NCBI RefSeq assembly: GCF_001457815.1
Contig: NZ_LN898221.1
Span: 887,053 to 951,052 of the forward strand
Direction: 5' to 3'
Length of the DNA stretch: 64,000 nt
Source: Vitreoscilla massiliensis
GTDB lineage: Bacteria; Pseudomonadota; Gammaproteobacteria; Burkholderiales; Neisseriaceae
A model generated the notes under the pieces. The model saw only the letters and a program-made list of their open reading frames with translations, was not told the origin of the DNA and did not search any database. Positions 1-12,682 of the stretch are shown here, in pieces (the stretch's first letter is position 1; every line of letters starts with the position of its first letter). A program made the translations under genes and the position numbers.

Positions 1-1144
<1,144 letters not shown>

Positions 1145-1202
1145 TCATTAACGCGATTCCAACTGGGAATCGCACAAAGTCGTTATTATTGTCCGAATTG
1201 AC

Positions 1203-1250
1203 AAAAGCGTCCAGTTTACACAGCAAATTTTGTGTTTACAGGACGCTTTT
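1203..1250 (-). terminator. Hairpin of variant uptake sequence after ABC permease
   Basis: AAAAGCGTCC at 1203-1212 pairs with GGACGCTTTT at 1241-1250, so the reverse strand ends in a T run after the stem. It lies just beyond the permease stop. The arms carry AGCGTCC and GTTTACAGGACGCT, a variant of the GCGGCCTGTAA element found elsewhere in the window. Confidence 0.7.
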
Positions 1251-1262
1251 AGCTGATTTATT

Positions 1263-1988
1263 TCAATGGCGATTGCGGTAGCGGTTAAAGTATTGTTCCA
1301 AACGCTCTTGGCCCAAGCCCAAAATCAAGCACACAATCCAGTAAATCAATGCCGCTTCGGCATACACCAATAAAAATTCATACGTGCGTGCGGCCACGGC
1401 TTGCGCCACCCGAAACAATTCGGTCACCAATACCAGCGATGCCAAAGAGGTGTCTTTGACCAAGGAAATAAAGGTATTGGACAAAGGCGGCACCGATACC
1501 GGCATCGCTTGAGGCAACACGATGTAGCGCAACACTTGGAAATACGACATGCCACCGGAGTAGCCCGCTTCCCATTGTCCTCGTTCCACCGACTCTATCG
1601 CCGCACGGATGATTTCCGACGCATACGCGCCCACATTCAAGGCAAACGCAATGATGGCCGTTGGAAACGGGTCCAGCGTCACCCCAACCGCAGGCAAGCC
1701 GTAGAAGATGATGAAAATCTGCACCAACATCGGCGTGCCGCGTATCATCGACACATACACGCGGGCGATGGCGTACAACACTTTTTTCCATGCGGCATCG
1801 CGTGGCATCACCCGCACCACCGCGGTCACGACCGCGATGATGAGACCGATAGCAAACGAGGCCAAAGCCAAGGGAATGGTGTATTGCAGCGTCGCCACCA
1901 CCATAGGCCAAAACGAGCTGATGAGAATATCAGCCCGCTCTGGTGTCATGAATGGCAAACTTGCCAATAGGTTATTTAACGCTGACAT
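1263..1988 (-). CDS. Polar amino-acid (cystine-type) ABC transporter permease
   Basis: This is an inner-membrane permease of the HisM/GlnP type for import of a polar amino acid. The roughly 241-residue protein has several hydrophobic segments and the EAA loop ([22 protein letters not shown] around residues 140-160), which contacts the ATPase. I chose ATG at 1988; a TTG nine bases upstream is also possible. The start lies 17 bases inside the end of the upstream binding-protein gene, so the two are probably translationally coupled. No ATPase gene follows: argG comes next. The ATPase must be encoded elsewhere or shared, for example with the complete transporter at 45991-48316. Family is firm, substrate is inferred. 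Confidence 0.9.
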   Translation of the reverse strand: MSALNNLLASLPFMTPERADILISSFWPMVVATLQYTIPLALASFAIGLIIAVVTAVVRVMPRDAAWKKVLYAIARVYVSMIRGTPMLVQIFIIFYGLPAVGVTLDPFPTAIIAFALNVGAYASEIIRAAIESVERGQWEAGYSGGMSYFQVLRYIVLPQAMPVSVPPLSNTFISLVKDTSLASLVLVTELFRVAQAVAARTYEFLLVYAEAALIYWIVCLILGLGQERLEQYFNRYRNRH

Positions 1989-2832
1989 CTTTACCAAAGT
2001 ATTGGTTAGAAATCTTGGCCAAAGTACCGTCTTGGTGCATGGCTTCTAAGGCTTTGTTCACGTCAGCAATCGCTTTTTCATTGCCTTTGTTGAACACAAA
2101 CGCCATGGTTTCCACATCATCGCCACGCAAGGCAATTTTCAAACCGGCATCGCCTTTGGTTTTCAAGAAGTCCAAAATCGCCAATTCGTCGTTCAAAGTC
2201 AAATCGATGCGTTTTTGTTTCAACAACTCAATCGCTTGCGCCAAACCTTCCACGCCAGTGATGTCGGCACCGTATTTTTCCGCCATTTTGCCGTAATTAC
2301 TGGTCAAAGATTGGGCAGTTTTCTTGCCTTTGATGTCTTCAAATTTGGTAATTGAAGTGTCATCGGCACGGGTGACCACTACAGGACGAGAATAAGTGTA
2401 AGGTTGTGAGAATTCGTATTTGGCTTTGCGCTCGTCGTTCACACCCACTTGGTTGGCAATCAAGTCAAAGCGGTTGCTGTTCAAACCGGCAAAAATCGCG
2501 TCCCATTGGGTTTCTTTGTATTCCACTTTCACGCCCAAACGCTTGGCAACTTCGTTCATCACGTCCACATCGTAGCCAGTCAATTCGCCTTTGTCATTGC
2601 GGAAGGTGAAAGGCGCGTAAGTGCCTTCAGTGCCCACCACGATGGTGCCTTTGTTGGCAATGCGATCGGCCAAGCTGCCACCGGCTGGCGCTGCTGCGGT
2701 TTCGCTTGCTGGCGCCGTGGTGCCGGAAGCGGCTTTGTCTGCTGGCGCTGCGGTATTGGTGCTTTGACCACCACACGCGCTTAAAATCAAACCGGTTAAC
2801 AAGGTCAATGGTAAGGTTTTCATGATATTCAT
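1972..2832 (-). CDS. Polar amino-acid (cystine-type) ABC transporter binding lipoprotein
   Basis: This 286-residue periplasmic lipoprotein is a solute-binding protein of the SBP_bac_3 family. It begins with a signal peptide and lipobox ([11 protein letters not shown], Cys at residue 20), followed by a low-complexity Ala/Ser/Thr linker. The mature domain starts near residue 63 with [16 protein letters not shown]. The motif [20 protein letters not shown] and the Arg of [11 protein letters not shown] fit amino-acid binders, with closest resemblance to cystine-type binders (FliY/TcyA group), but the ligand cannot be proved by eye. An AAGAG ribosome site lies upstream of ATG at 2832. The downstream permease overlaps its end. 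A variant uptake sequence sits in its leader at 2873. Confidence 0.9.
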   Translation of the reverse strand: MNIMKTLPLTLLTGLILSACGGQSTNTAAPADKAASGTTAPASETAAAPAGGSLADRIANKGTIVVGTEGTYAPFTFRNDKGELTGYDVDVMNEVAKRLGVKVEYKETQWDAIFAGLNSNRFDLIANQVGVNDERKAKYEFSQPYTYSRPVVVTRADDTSITKFEDIKGKKTAQSLTSNYGKMAEKYGADITGVEGLAQAIELLKQKRIDLTLNDELAILDFLKTKGDAGLKIALRGDDVETMAFVFNKGNEKAIADVNKALEAMHQDGTLAKISNQYFGKDVSVK

Positions 2833-2872
2833 TGTGTATTCTCTTAATGCGTGTCTTAAACAGCGCTGGGTC

Positions 2873-2886
2873 GTTTACAGGACGCT
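2873..2886. repeat. Single variant uptake-like sequence (GTTTACAGGACGCT)
   Basis: This single copy of the GGACGCT form of the window's repeat lies between the binding-protein gene and fghA. The same variant occurs at 1237-1250 and 46881-46898, also beside amino-acid ABC transporter genes. Confidence 0.6.
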
Positions 2887-2985
2887 ATACTAAACCAAGC
2901 GCTGCCATACTTGAAATGCTTTTTTGTCATATGCTCAGCACAATTGCTTACATATCAAAAACATTTCCTTACAAATTTCATCGCT

Positions 2986-3825
2986 TTACAAGCCCAAATG
3001 CTCGGCATGGAAGGACAAATGGCTTTCCACGAAGCTGGCGATGAAATAATAACTGTGGTCATATTCAGGCCGCATATTGTAGCGTACTGGCAAACCTGCC
3101 ACTTTGGCAGCGGTGACAAATTTTTCTGGTTGCAATTGGCTTGGGTAAAAATCGTCGGCGCTGCCTTGGTCGATTAAAATCGGAATACGTTTGGTCGCAT
3201 GGTTAACGCAATGGCACGCATCGTATTGTGCCCACGCCTTGCTGTCCTCGCCCAAATACGCAGCAAACGCTTTTTGTCCCCACGGCACATCCATGGGATT
3301 CACAATCGGCGCAAACGCACTGACGCTGCTGTAACGGTCGGTATTGCGCAAGGCTATCATCAACGCACCGTGGCCACCCATAGAGTGTCCCATGATGGCG
3401 CGCTCTTTCGTCACTTGAAAATGGGCCTCGATTAAGGCCGGCAATTCCGACACGATGTAATCGTACATGCGGTAATGCGCTGCCCACGGCGCGGCGGTGG
3501 CATTGACATAAAAACCCGCCCCCTGCCCCAAATCATAGGCGGCATCATCGGCCACACCCTCGCCACGCGGGCTGGTATCGGGCATCACCAACATCAAGCC
3601 CAATTGCGCTGCATATTGCTGCGCGCCGGCTTTGGTGGAAAAATTTTCATCACTGCAGGTTAAGCCAGACAAGCAATACACCACCGGCACTTTGTGGCCT
3701 TGTGCCACCCGAAACGGCACATACACCGAAAACGTCATCTCACACTGATTGACTTCGGATTGATGGCGGTAACGCTGTTGCCAACCATTGAACATTTTTT
3801 GACTGCTGACCAATTGCAATGACAT
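2986..3825 (-). CDS. fghA: S-formylglutathione hydrolase
   Basis: This hydrolase splits S-formylglutathione into formate and glutathione, the last step of glutathione-dependent formaldehyde detoxification. It is a cytoplasmic serine esterase of the esterase D family, 279 residues, the usual length. The nucleophile elbow is GHSMGGHG with Ser148, and LSGLTCSDENF (residues 52-62) is the family's oxyanion region. The C-terminal DHSYYF segment carries the likely catalytic His. The partner adhC lies 91 bases upstream in the same direction, separated by a hairpin at 3872-3902, which may reduce fghA expression or act only as an uptake sequence. Confidence 0.95.
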   Translation of the reverse strand: MSLQLVSSQKMFNGWQQRYRHQSEVNQCEMTFSVYVPFRVAQGHKVPVVYCLSGLTCSDENFSTKAGAQQYAAQLGLMLVMPDTSPRGEGVADDAAYDLGQGAGFYVNATAAPWAAHYRMYDYIVSELPALIEAHFQVTKERAIMGHSMGGHGALMIALRNTDRYSSVSAFAPIVNPMDVPWGQKAFAAYLGEDSKAWAQYDACHCVNHATKRIPILIDQGSADDFYPSQLQPEKFVTAAKVAGLPVRYNMRPEYDHSYYFIASFVESHLSFHAEHLGL

Positions 3826-3871
3826 GTTTATCCTTTACTGACTTCTGGCGAGGTAGCCGTAGTAACAACAC

Positions 3872-3902
3872 AAGCGGCCTGTAAAGCTGTTACAGGCCGC
3901 TT
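3872..3902 (-). terminator. Paired uptake-sequence hairpin between adhC and fghA
   Basis: AAGCGGCCTGTAA and its inverse complement TTACAGGCCGCTT flank a five-base loop. The hairpin sits between two genes of one pathway, so it is either a partial terminator or an attenuator-like element. Confidence 0.65.
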
Positions 3903-3916
3903 ATCCTCATCTTACT

Positions 3917-5419
<1,503 letters not shown>

Positions 5420-5575
5420 ATGGATGTGTTTGCAGAATTGTTCAAATCCGATGTCGGCATTTTGTCCACCATTACCATCGTGGTGTGTGTGTTGATATCG
5501 GTGGTGATTGGGTTTTGGGTCAGAAAACAGGTGAAAAAAGATGAACAAAAACACCAGCAAAATCAGGCCGAGTAA
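5420..5575 (+). CDS. Small single-pass membrane protein (DUF3149-like)
   Basis: The ATG at 5420 opens a 51-residue frame. The protein starts MDVFAELFKSDVGILST, continues with one hydrophobic helix (about residues 17-35) and ends in a charged, Lys/Gln-rich tail. Short proteins with an N-terminal FxSDVGxxS segment and one membrane helix are known in betaproteobacteria as DUF3149, of unknown function, and this one fits by size and N-terminus. A strong rho-independent terminator follows at 5619-5647, which supports its being a genuine transcription unit. No strong ribosome site is visible: GAAAGCGAG lies 7 or more bases upstream. Confidence 0.7.
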   Translation: MDVFAELFKSDVGILSTITIVVCVLISVVIGFWVRKQVKKDEQKHQQNQAE

Positions 5576-5618
5576 TCCCCATCAGCATTAACCAGTTTCC
5601 TCTTGATGTGTGTGTTTG

Positions 5619-5647
5619 GGTGTGATGAATAATCACACCTTTTTTTT
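5619..5647 (+). terminator. Rho-independent terminator after small membrane protein gene
   Basis: GGTGTGAT and ATCACACC form an eight-pair stem with a five-base loop, followed by eight T residues. This is a textbook terminator for the rightward gene at 5420. Confidence 0.85.
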
Positions 5648-5667
5648 GTGCGCACTTTTTCATGCCA

Positions 5668-5700
5668 AAACAAAACCCAAATCAACAGTGCTGATTTGGG
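5668..5700 (-). terminator. Rho-independent terminator after glnB
   Basis: On the reverse strand CCCAAATCA and TGATTTGGG form a nine-pair stem with a seven-base loop, followed by TTTTGTTTT. It is placed just past the glnB stop. Confidence 0.8.
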
Positions 5701-5719
5701 TGCAGCACGACAACCAGGC

Positions 5720-6061
<342 letters not shown>

Positions 6062-6247
6062 CTACTCCCTAAACCTAAAAAAAACCTGCTCAGTAACACT
6101 GTAACCAATGCAGCCATATTTGCCAAGCCTTGCCAAATGAGAATTTTCAGCGTAATGAAGGCGGATTATTAAGGCAATTTACCGCGATTTCAGGTATGAT
6201 GACGGCCTGTCACTTTTACCCCCTATTTATCAGCTTTGCGAGACATC

Positions 6248-9200
6248 ATGCCTGAAGTGCTATCGTTACGCGGTCAAACCGCGCTGTCGTCATTCCGTAT
6301 TGATCAACTGAATCAACAAGCGCGCAAATTGCATCTGCCTGAACAAGCCCAATTGAGCAGTGAGTTTTGGTATTTCATCCACAGCGATGCTGTGTTGTCT
6401 GCAGACGAGGTTGCTCGTTTGTGTGATTTGTTGAATGCCGAACGCCCTTCTAACACTGAGCGCAGCGAACAACTGTGCTTAATCACCCCGCGCTTGGGCA
6501 CCATTTCACCATGGTCGTCTAAAGCCACCGACATTGCCCGCAATTGCGGCATTAAAGCCGCCGGTTTGCGCATCGAGCGCGCCACGGCTTTGTGGTTGGC
6601 GGCGGATTTGAATGCCGAGCAAGTTGTGGCATGGCAAGCCTTGTTACACGACCGCATGACCGAATCGGTAATGACCAATATGGCTGACGCCTATTTGCTG
6701 TTTGAACGCATTCAAGACGAAAGCTTTGCTTCGGTCGATGTGTTGGGCGGTGGTCGCGAGGCTTTGGTGGCTGCCAATACCAGCATGGGTTTGGCACTGT
6801 CTGAAGACGAAATTGATTACTTGGTCGAAAACTACCAAGTGTTAAAACGCAATCCCAACGACGTGGAATTGATGATGTTTGCCCAAGCAAACTCAGAACA
6901 TTGCCGTCACAAAATTTTCAATGCCGAATTCATCTTAAACGGTGAAAAACAACCGAACACCTTGTTCGGCATGATCCGCGCTACCCACCAAAAATCGCCT
7001 AAAGGCACAGTAGTAGCATACAAAGACAATGCTTCGGTGATTGAAGGTGCCAACATTGAGCGCTTCTACCCACGCGCTGGCGAAAAACAAGGCTACCGCT
7101 ACAGCCACGAATTGACCCACATCTTGATGAAAGTGGAAACCCACAACCACCCGACCGCGATTGCCCCGTTTGCAGGCGCGGCCACCGGTAATGGCGGTGA
7201 GATTCGTGACGAAGGCGCTACAGGCCGCGGTTCACGTCCTAAAGCAGGTTTGACCGGCTTTAGCGTGTCTAACTTGAACATTCCTGAATTCACCCAAGCT
7301 TGGGAAAACTACCAAGTAACGCAGCCGCAATACGGCAAACCGGCTCACATCGCCAGCGCTTTGGACATCATGATTCAAGGCCCAATTGGCGGCGCCGCGT
7401 TTAACAATGAATTCGGTCGTCCGAATTTATTGGGTTACTTCCGCACGTTTGAAGAGTTGTTCCATGGCACCATGCGCGGCTACCACAAGCCCATCATGAT
7501 TGCCGGCGGCTTGGGCAATATCCAAGACCAACAAACCCACAAGAACATCATTCCTGAAGGCGCTTTGCTGATTCAATTGGGCGGCCCAGGTTTGTTAATC
7601 GGTTTGGGCGGCGGCGCAGCCTCGTCTATGGCCACCGGTGAAAACGCGGCCGAGTTGGACTTCAACTCCGTGCAACGTGGCAACCCTGAAATCGAACGCC
7701 GTGCGCAAGAAGTCATAGACCGTTGCTGGCAATTGGGTGAAAACAACCCGATTATCGCCATACACGACGTCGGCGCCGGTGGTTTGTCTAACGCCTTCCC
7801 TGAATTGGTGAACGACGCCGGTCGCGGTGCGATTTTTGAATTGCGCCAAGTGCCTTTGGAAGAAGAAGGCTTAACCCCATTGCAAATCTGGTGTAACGAA
7901 GCACAAGAGCGCTATGTGTTGTCGATTTTGCCGCAAGACTTGGACGCTTTCCGCGCCATGGCCGAACGCGAGCGTTGCCCGTTTGCGGTAGTGGGTACGG
8001 CTACTGACGACGGCCACTTGCAAGTGCGCGACGATTTGTTTGATAACAATCCTGTCGACTTGCCATTGAATGTGTTGCTCGGCAAACCGCCACGCACCGT
8101 GCGTACCGACAGCACTGTAACGGTACACACCCCAGAATTTGACACCAGCAAAATCGATGTCAAAGAAAGCCTGTACCGCGTGTTGCGCTTGCCGACTGTG
8201 GCCAACAAAAACTTCTTGATTTCGATTGGTGACCGTTCGGTTGGCGGCATGACTTACCAAGACCAATTGGTCGGCCGTTTCCAAACGCCAGTGGCCAACT
8301 GTGCCGTGACCTTGATGGGCTTTAATACCTACCAAGGTGAAGCAATGTCCATGGGCGAAAAAGCGCCATTGGCCTTGTTTGACGCACCAGCTTCAGGCCG
8401 CATGGCCGTGGCCGAAGCCTTGACCAATATTGCGGCCACTGACATCGGCGACATCGGTAACATCAAATTGTCGGCCAACTGGATGGCGCCTTGCGGCGTG
8501 GCCGGTGAAGACGAGAAATTGTACCGCACGGTTGAAGCCGTATCGGAAATCTGCCAAAACTTGGGCGTGAGCATTCCGGTGGGCAAAGACTCGTTGTCGA
8601 TGAAAACCGCATGGCAAGAAAATGGCGAACAAAAAACCGTGGTGGCACCACTGTCGTGCATCATCACCGCGTTCACGCCGGTACAAGACGTGCGCAAAAC
8701 CGTCACCCCTGAATTGAAAGCCTGCGACAGCAGCTTGTTGTTAGTGGATTTGGGTTGCGGTCAAAACCGCTTGGGTGGCAGCGCCTTGACCCAAGTGCAC
8801 AAGACTTTGCAAGGTGTGTCACCTGATGTCGACGACCAAGCAGCCTTGGGCAGCTTCTTTGCCGTGGTACAACAATTGATTGCCAATGGCGATGTGTTGG
8901 CCTACCACGACCGTGGCGATGGTGGCTTGCTCACCACTTTGGCGGAAATGATGTTTGCCTCGCACATCGGTGTCAGCATCAACATGGCCAAAGTCTTGGA
9001 AAAATGCCACAACCACGCGCACAACCTCAACGACACCATCGTGCGCAGCCTGTTCAGTGAAGAATTGGGTGCGGTATTGCAAGTGGCGCACGACAAAGTG
9101 GAAGCCGTACAGGCCGCATTTGCCGCCGCTGGCTTGGCCGATTGTGTGTACAACTTCGGCAGCACCAACACCACCGACCGCTTGATCGTGCAAAACGGCA

Positions 9201-10168
9201 ACATGATTTTGCTGAACGAATCGCGCATCGACATGCAAAAAGCGTGGAGCGAAACCTCGTACCACATCCAACGCTTGCGCGACAATCCCGCTTGTGCCGA
9301 CAGCGAATTTGCCTTAATCGGCGACGACAAACGCAACAGCTTGTTTGCCCACACCACGTTTGATGTCAATGCCGACATTACCGCACCTTACATCAACAGC
9401 GGTGCCAAACCGAAAATCGCCATCTTGCGCGAGCAAGGCGTGAACGGCCAAATCGAAATGGCGGCGGCGTTTACCAAAGCCGGCTTCGATGCTTACGACG
9501 TACACATGAGCGACTTGTTCGCCGGTCGTCACCACTTGCAAGACTTCCAAGCCTTGGCCGCTTGTGGTGGTTTCTCGTATGGCGACGTCTTGGGCGCGGG
9601 TCAAGGTTGGGCCAAGTCCATCTTGTTCAATCCCGAATTGCGCGACATGTTTGCCGCCTTCTTTGCCCGTCCAGACAGCGTGTCTTTGGGCGTGTGTAAC
9701 GGCTGTCAAATGATGAGCCAATTGGCCGACATCATTCCGGGTGCCGCCAACTGGCCGCGTTTTGCCCGCAATGAATCAGAGCAATTTGAAGCGCGCTTGA
9801 GCATGGTAACCATCCCAGAATCGCCATCGGTATTCTTGTCGGCCTTGGCTGGCAGCTCTATGCCTGTGGTGGTCAGCCACGGTGAAGGCCGCGCCGATTT
9901 TGCCCAACACGGCAATATCGACCAAGTCAACATCGCCTTGCAATATGTAGACGGTCAAAACCACTTGACCCAAACCTATCCATTGAATCCGAATGGTTCA
10001 CCACAAGCGATAGCCGGCGTGACTTCTGCCGACGGCCGCGCCACCATCATGATGCCGCACCCAGAGCGCGTGTTCCGCACCGCGCAAATGAGCTGGCAAC
10101 CTGAAGGCTGGAATGACAACAGCGCGTGGTTACACATGTTCGTCAATGCCCGCAAAGCATTTGATTAA
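6248..10168 (+). CDS. purL: Phosphoribosylformylglycinamidine synthase, single-chain form
   Basis: This enzyme makes FGAM from FGAR, ATP and glutamine in step four of purine synthesis. The 1306-residue protein is the large single-chain form of proteobacteria. In order it has an N-terminal PurS-like domain, a linker, the two AIRS-like halves of the synthetase ([20 protein letters not shown] near residue 300; [16 protein letters not shown] near 510), and a C-terminal class I glutamine amidotransferase with nucleophile Cys in GVCNGCQMM near residue 1150 and His-Glu in HPERVFR. I chose ATG at 6248 because the upstream TTG at 6236 has no better ribosome site and MPEVLSLRG aligns with known N-termini. 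A possible -10 box TATGAT lies at 6195-6200. Confidence 0.96.
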   Translation: MPEVLSLRGQTALSSFRIDQLNQQARKLHLPEQAQLSSEFWYFIHSDAVLSADEVARLCDLLNAERPSNTERSEQLCLITPRLGTISPWSSKATDIARNCGIKAAGLRIERATALWLAADLNAEQVVAWQALLHDRMTESVMTNMADAYLLFERIQDESFASVDVLGGGREALVAANTSMGLALSEDEIDYLVENYQVLKRNPNDVELMMFAQANSEHCRHKIFNAEFILNGEKQPNTLFGMIRATHQKSPKGTVVAYKDNASVIEGANIERFYPRAGEKQGYRYSHELTHILMKVETHNHPTAIAPFAGAATGNGGEIRDEGATGRGSRPKAGLTGFSVSNLNIPEFTQAWENYQVTQPQYGKPAHIASALDIMIQGPIGGAAFNNEFGRPNLLGYFRTFEELFHGTMRGYHKPIMIAGGLGNIQDQQTHKNIIPEGALLIQLGGPGLLIGLGGGAASSMATGENAAELDFNSVQRGNPEIERRAQEVIDRCWQLGENNPIIAIHDVGAGGLSNAFPELVNDAGRGAIFELRQVPLEEEGLTPLQIWCNEAQERYVLSILPQDLDAFRAMAERERCPFAVVGTATDDGHLQVRDDLFDNNPVDLPLNVLLGKPPRTVRTDSTVTVHTPEFDTSKIDVKESLYRVLRLPTVANKNFLISIGDRSVGGMTYQDQLVGRFQTPVANCAVTLMGFNTYQGEAMSMGEKAPLALFDAPASGRMAVAEALTNIAATDIGDIGNIKLSANWMAPCGVAGEDEKLYRTVEAVSEICQNLGVSIPVGKDSLSMKTAWQENGEQKTVVAPLSCIITAFTPVQDVRKTVTPELKACDSSLLLVDLGCGQNRLGGSALTQVHKTLQGVSPDVDDQAALGSFFAVVQQLIANGDVLAYHDRGDGGLLTTLAEMMFASHIGVSINMAKVLEKCHNHAHNLNDTIVRSLFSEELGAVLQVAHDKVEAVQAAFAAAGLADCVYNFGSTNTTDRLIVQNGNMILLNESRIDMQKAWSETSYHIQRLRDNPACADSEFALIGDDKRNSLFAHTTFDVNADITAPYINSGAKPKIAILREQGVNGQIEMAAAFTKAGFDAYDVHMSDLFAGRHHLQDFQALAACGGFSYGDVLGAGQGWAKSILFNPELRDMFAAFFARPDSVSLGVCNGCQMMSQLADIIPGAANWPRFARNESEQFEARLSMVTIPESPSVFLSALAGSSMPVVVSHGEGRADFAQHGNIDQVNIALQYVDGQNHLTQTYPLNPNGSPQAIAGVTSADGRATIMMPHPERVFRTAQMSWQPEGWNDNSAWLHMFVNARKAFD

Positions 10169-10194
10169 ACACAGCAAGATTCAAAGTCTGACAC

Positions 10195-10227
10195 AAGCGG
10201 CCTGTAAATGTTTACAGGCCGCTTTTT
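10195..10227 (+). terminator. Paired uptake-sequence terminator after purL
   Basis: AAGCGGCCTGTAAA and its inverse complement are separated by two bases and followed by five T residues. It is placed 26 bases past the purL stop. Confidence 0.85.
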
Positions 10228-10381
10228 ATCATTGCCGCTGACTACTCGAATATTAAAGATGCAATCATCTCCACAACACACCTGCAGCATACTGCTTGAG
10301 ACAAATGCGGCAGCACATCTTGAACGGCTAACAGACTGACCCAACCAGCATTTCAGCTAGCCTGTCGGTTTATACTCAAGA

Positions 10382-10613
10382 CTGTTGAGACATACATCCT
10401 ATCGAAACAGAACGCCCGACTCAGCGAAACTTTCGCGCACCAGACGTCGCCACATTGGAAAAGCTGTGCTTAAAACTGGGCATGCGTCGTGAAGGTATTT
10501 TCAAAGAGTTTGTTTTCTTCCGAAACGATGCCACAGGAAAACCTGTTTACAAAGACACCATGCAATACGCGCTGTTGCGCAAAGAATGGCAACGCCCCAC
10601 CGCATCGGTTTGA
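10382..10613 (+). pseudogene. Remnant of a GNAT (RimJ/RimL-type) N-acetyltransferase, C-terminal part only
   Basis: One frame reads continuously from about 10382 to the TGA at 10611-10613. It gives NFRAPDVATLEKLCLKLGMRREGIF, then KEFVFF and a C-terminal YALLRKEW. This matches the last third of RimJ/RimL-type acetyltransferases, where an N-x-A-S/T-xxxLEKxGMRxEG helix precedes the final strands. There is no start codon and no N-terminal acetyl-CoA-binding half upstream, so about 100 residues are missing. The substrate cannot be told. It lies between the purL terminator and the siderophore operon. Confidence 0.55.
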
Positions 10614-10945
10614 GCGCATGCCCAGCGCCATCGCGGCGGAAGGCAAGTTTGCGACAGTTCGTTGCCATCGCTATTGGCCAACACCTGTCCATATAAAATG
10701 CGGCCTGTACCAACATGTTGGTATGGGTAAGCCAGTGAGACGGGTGTTTTTACACCTACCAATACCGCCACTTGGGTGCCTCAGCTCAGCCATACTCAAG
10801 CAATCATCATCTTCCATCAATAGAAACTGTACTGCATTGTTGCGCCATTGGCCAAAAATCAGCTACATCATCGCAAACAAACTACCCCATATGCATATCA
10901 ACATCCAGCAATAGCAAGGCTTACCGGCGCATATTCTCACAATCT
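10614..10945. other. Gene-free stretch upstream of the siderophore operon
   Basis: The region holds one single uptake-like element (GCGGCCTGTAC at about 10703) and a short inverted repeat (ACCAACATGTTGGT at about 10712-10725). Open frames here have no recognisable protein pattern. No RNA gene was seen. Confidence 0.4.
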
Positions 10946-10947
10946 AT

Positions 10948-10966
10948 GATAATGATAATTGTTATA
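10948..10966 (+). promoter_or_regulatory. Fur box upstream of the siderophore uptake operon
   Basis: GATAATGATAATTGTTATA closely matches the 19-bp Fur consensus GATAATGATAATCATTATC, differing mostly in the right third. It lies about 70 bases before fhuC, where Fur repression under iron-replete conditions would be expected. Confidence 0.8.
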
Positions 10967-11036
10967 GTTAATATTCATTTAGCACCACACCCCAATATTG
11001 CCTACAATCACAGCCCAACCTAAATAGGAATCAGTT

Positions 11037-11801
11037 TTGTTATCGCTCAATCAGCTTGAGTTCAACGTGCCGCAGCGCCAATTACTGCAGCCGATGTCTT
11101 TGCAATTCGCCACTGGCACGGTCACCGGCCTCATCGGCCACAATGGCTCAGGCAAATCCACCCTGCTCAAACTGCTGGCCAAGCAGCTCAAGCCCAGCAG
11201 TGGTGAGGTCTTGCTGGATGGTAAGTCCTTACAATGGTGGCGCAGCAAGGCTTTGGCACGCGAGCTGGCCTATTTGCCGCAACACTTGCCCGCCGCTACT
11301 GGACTCACCGTCAGCGAATTGGTGCAAATGGGGCGTTTTGCATGGCATGGCTTGATGACGCGCATGAACCAAGACGATGAGCGCATTGTGGCCGAAGCCT
11401 TAAAACTCACCCACACCGAAGCGTTTGCAGCACAATTGGTCGACACCCTCTCCGGCGGCGAACGCCACCGCGTGTTTTTGGCCATGTGTGTGGCGCAGCA
11501 AAGCCGTTATTTGCTGCTGGACGAACCCTTGGCAGCGCTGGATATTGCCCACCAATTGGAGGTCATACAATTGGTGCGACGTCTGGCGCATGAATTGGGT
11601 TTGGGTGTCATCATCGTCATCCACGACATCAATCTGGCGGCGCAATACTGCGACCGTTTGGTCGCCATCAAACACGGGCGCTTGCTCTACGACGAAACGC
11701 CAGCCGAATTGATGACACAAGCCAAGTTGCAAGACATCTATGGCGTGGCCTTGTCCTTATTGCCCCATCCACTTAACCAACACACTGTGGCCTTATTATG
11801 A
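11037..11801 (+). CDS. fhuC: Ferric siderophore (hydroxamate-type) ABC transporter ATPase
   Basis: This cytoplasmic ATPase would drive ferric-siderophore import through the FhuB-like permease. The 254-residue protein has Walker A GHNGSGKST at residues 34-42, the signature LSGGERHRVFLA near 140, Walker B YLLLDEPLAALD near 160, and the switch His in VIHDIN. I accept the TTG start at 11037 because AGGAA stands six bases upstream and the sequence aligns with family N-termini. It is the first gene of an overlapping series, and its stop overlaps the fhuD start as ATGA. A Fur box lies upstream. FhuC-type is inferred from the gene set, not from ATPase sequence alone. Confidence 0.9.
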   Translation: MLSLNQLEFNVPQRQLLQPMSLQFATGTVTGLIGHNGSGKSTLLKLLAKQLKPSSGEVLLDGKSLQWWRSKALARELAYLPQHLPAATGLTVSELVQMGRFAWHGLMTRMNQDDERIVAEALKLTHTEAFAAQLVDTLSGGERHRVFLAMCVAQQSRYLLLDEPLAALDIAHQLEVIQLVRRLAHELGLGVIIVIHDINLAAQYCDRLVAIKHGRLLYDETPAELMTQAKLQDIYGVALSLLPHPLNQHTVALL

Positions 11802-12682
11802 TGCGGCCTGTAAACCTTTACAGGCCGCTTATCGGACTGTTGTTGTGTCTGCTGTCTCTAGGTTTGCACGCACAAAGCCTCAAAATCATCTCGTCCGATT
11901 GGGCCATCGTGGAAACGCTGGTGGCAATGGGTCATGCACCAATCGGGGTCGGCGACAAACGCGCTTATCAGCGCTGGGTGGCACAACCTGTCTTACCGCC
12001 TCAGACCGTCGACATCGGTTTGCGCTCGCAACCGAATTTGGAGTTGATCCGCCAATTGCGCCCTGATTTGGTGCTGAATTCATCGTGGTTTATGCAGTTG
12101 CAAGCGCGGGCGATACCGAATGCCCAAAGTGTGAGCCTCGATTTCTTCACACCCAAAGGCATAGCATGGCAACACAGCGTGGCGCAAACCCGCGCCTTGG
12201 GCAAACTCATACACCAACCCGCCGCCGCCGAAACCTTAATCCGCCAAGCCAACCAACAGTTTGCCCGCCAGAGTAAACAGTTGGCACCACATGCGCAGCG
12301 ACCTTACGTGATAGTGCAATTCATTGATGCGCGCCACTTGCGCGTGTACGGCCACAACAGCATGTACGGCCAAGCCTTGGCACAACTGCATTTGCGCAAT
12401 GCATGGCAGCAGCCGACCAATGCTTGGGGCTTTAGCCAAATCGACTTATTACAATTGTCCAAGCTGCCAGCGAACACCCGTTTAATTGTTGTGCACCCAC
12501 ATCCGGCCAATGTGGCGCAGCAATTACACAAAAGCGCGCTGTGGCAACGCCTGCCCTACAGCCGGCCTGTAAACCACACCGTGTTGCCCGCGGTGTGGAG
12601 TTTTGGGGCTTTGCCGTCCATGCAGCGCTTTGGCAATGAATTGACCACGGCTTTGACGGGCAACAAGGTGGGCACATGGTGA
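11798..12682 (+). CDS. fhuD: Ferric siderophore (hydroxamate-type) periplasmic binding protein
   Basis: This 294-residue binding protein would receive the ferric siderophore in the periplasm and deliver it to FhuB. It has an N-terminal signal peptide (hydrophobic LIGLLLCLLSLGLHA, cleavage after about residue 25; no lipobox) and a class III binding fold: IISSDWAIVETLVAMG, then GLRSQPNLELIRQLRPDLVL. Overall pattern fits FhuD. The start overlaps the fhuC stop by four bases. Unusually, the first codons are a complete paired uptake sequence (11803-11828), so the N-terminus reads MMRPVNLYRPL. The next gene overlaps its 3' end. Confidence 0.88.
   Translation: MMRPVNLYRPLIGLLLCLLSLGLHAQSLKIISSDWAIVETLVAMGHAPIGVGDKRAYQRWVAQPVLPPQTVDIGLRSQPNLELIRQLRPDLVLNSSWFMQLQARAIPNAQSVSLDFFTPKGIAWQHSVAQTRALGKLIHQPAAAETLIRQANQQFARQSKQLAPHAQRPYVIVQFIDARHLRVYGHNSMYGQALAQLHLRNAWQQPTNAWGFSQIDLLQLSKLPANTRLIVVHPHPANVAQQLHKSALWQRLPYSRPVNHTVLPAVWSFGALPSMQRFGNELTTALTGNKVGTW
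11803..11828. repeat. Paired uptake sequence inside the fhuD signal-peptide codons
   Basis: GCGGCCTGTAAA and TTTACAGGCCGC flank only two bases, forming a potential 12-pair hairpin that begins two to five bases past the fhuD start codons. All other paired copies lie between genes. Confidence 0.8.

Noticed and set aside
10489..10914. A 141-codon frame between the GNAT remnant and the siderophore operon.
   Set aside because: It has no recognisable pattern, overlaps the GNAT frame and contains an uptake element in a meaningless context.
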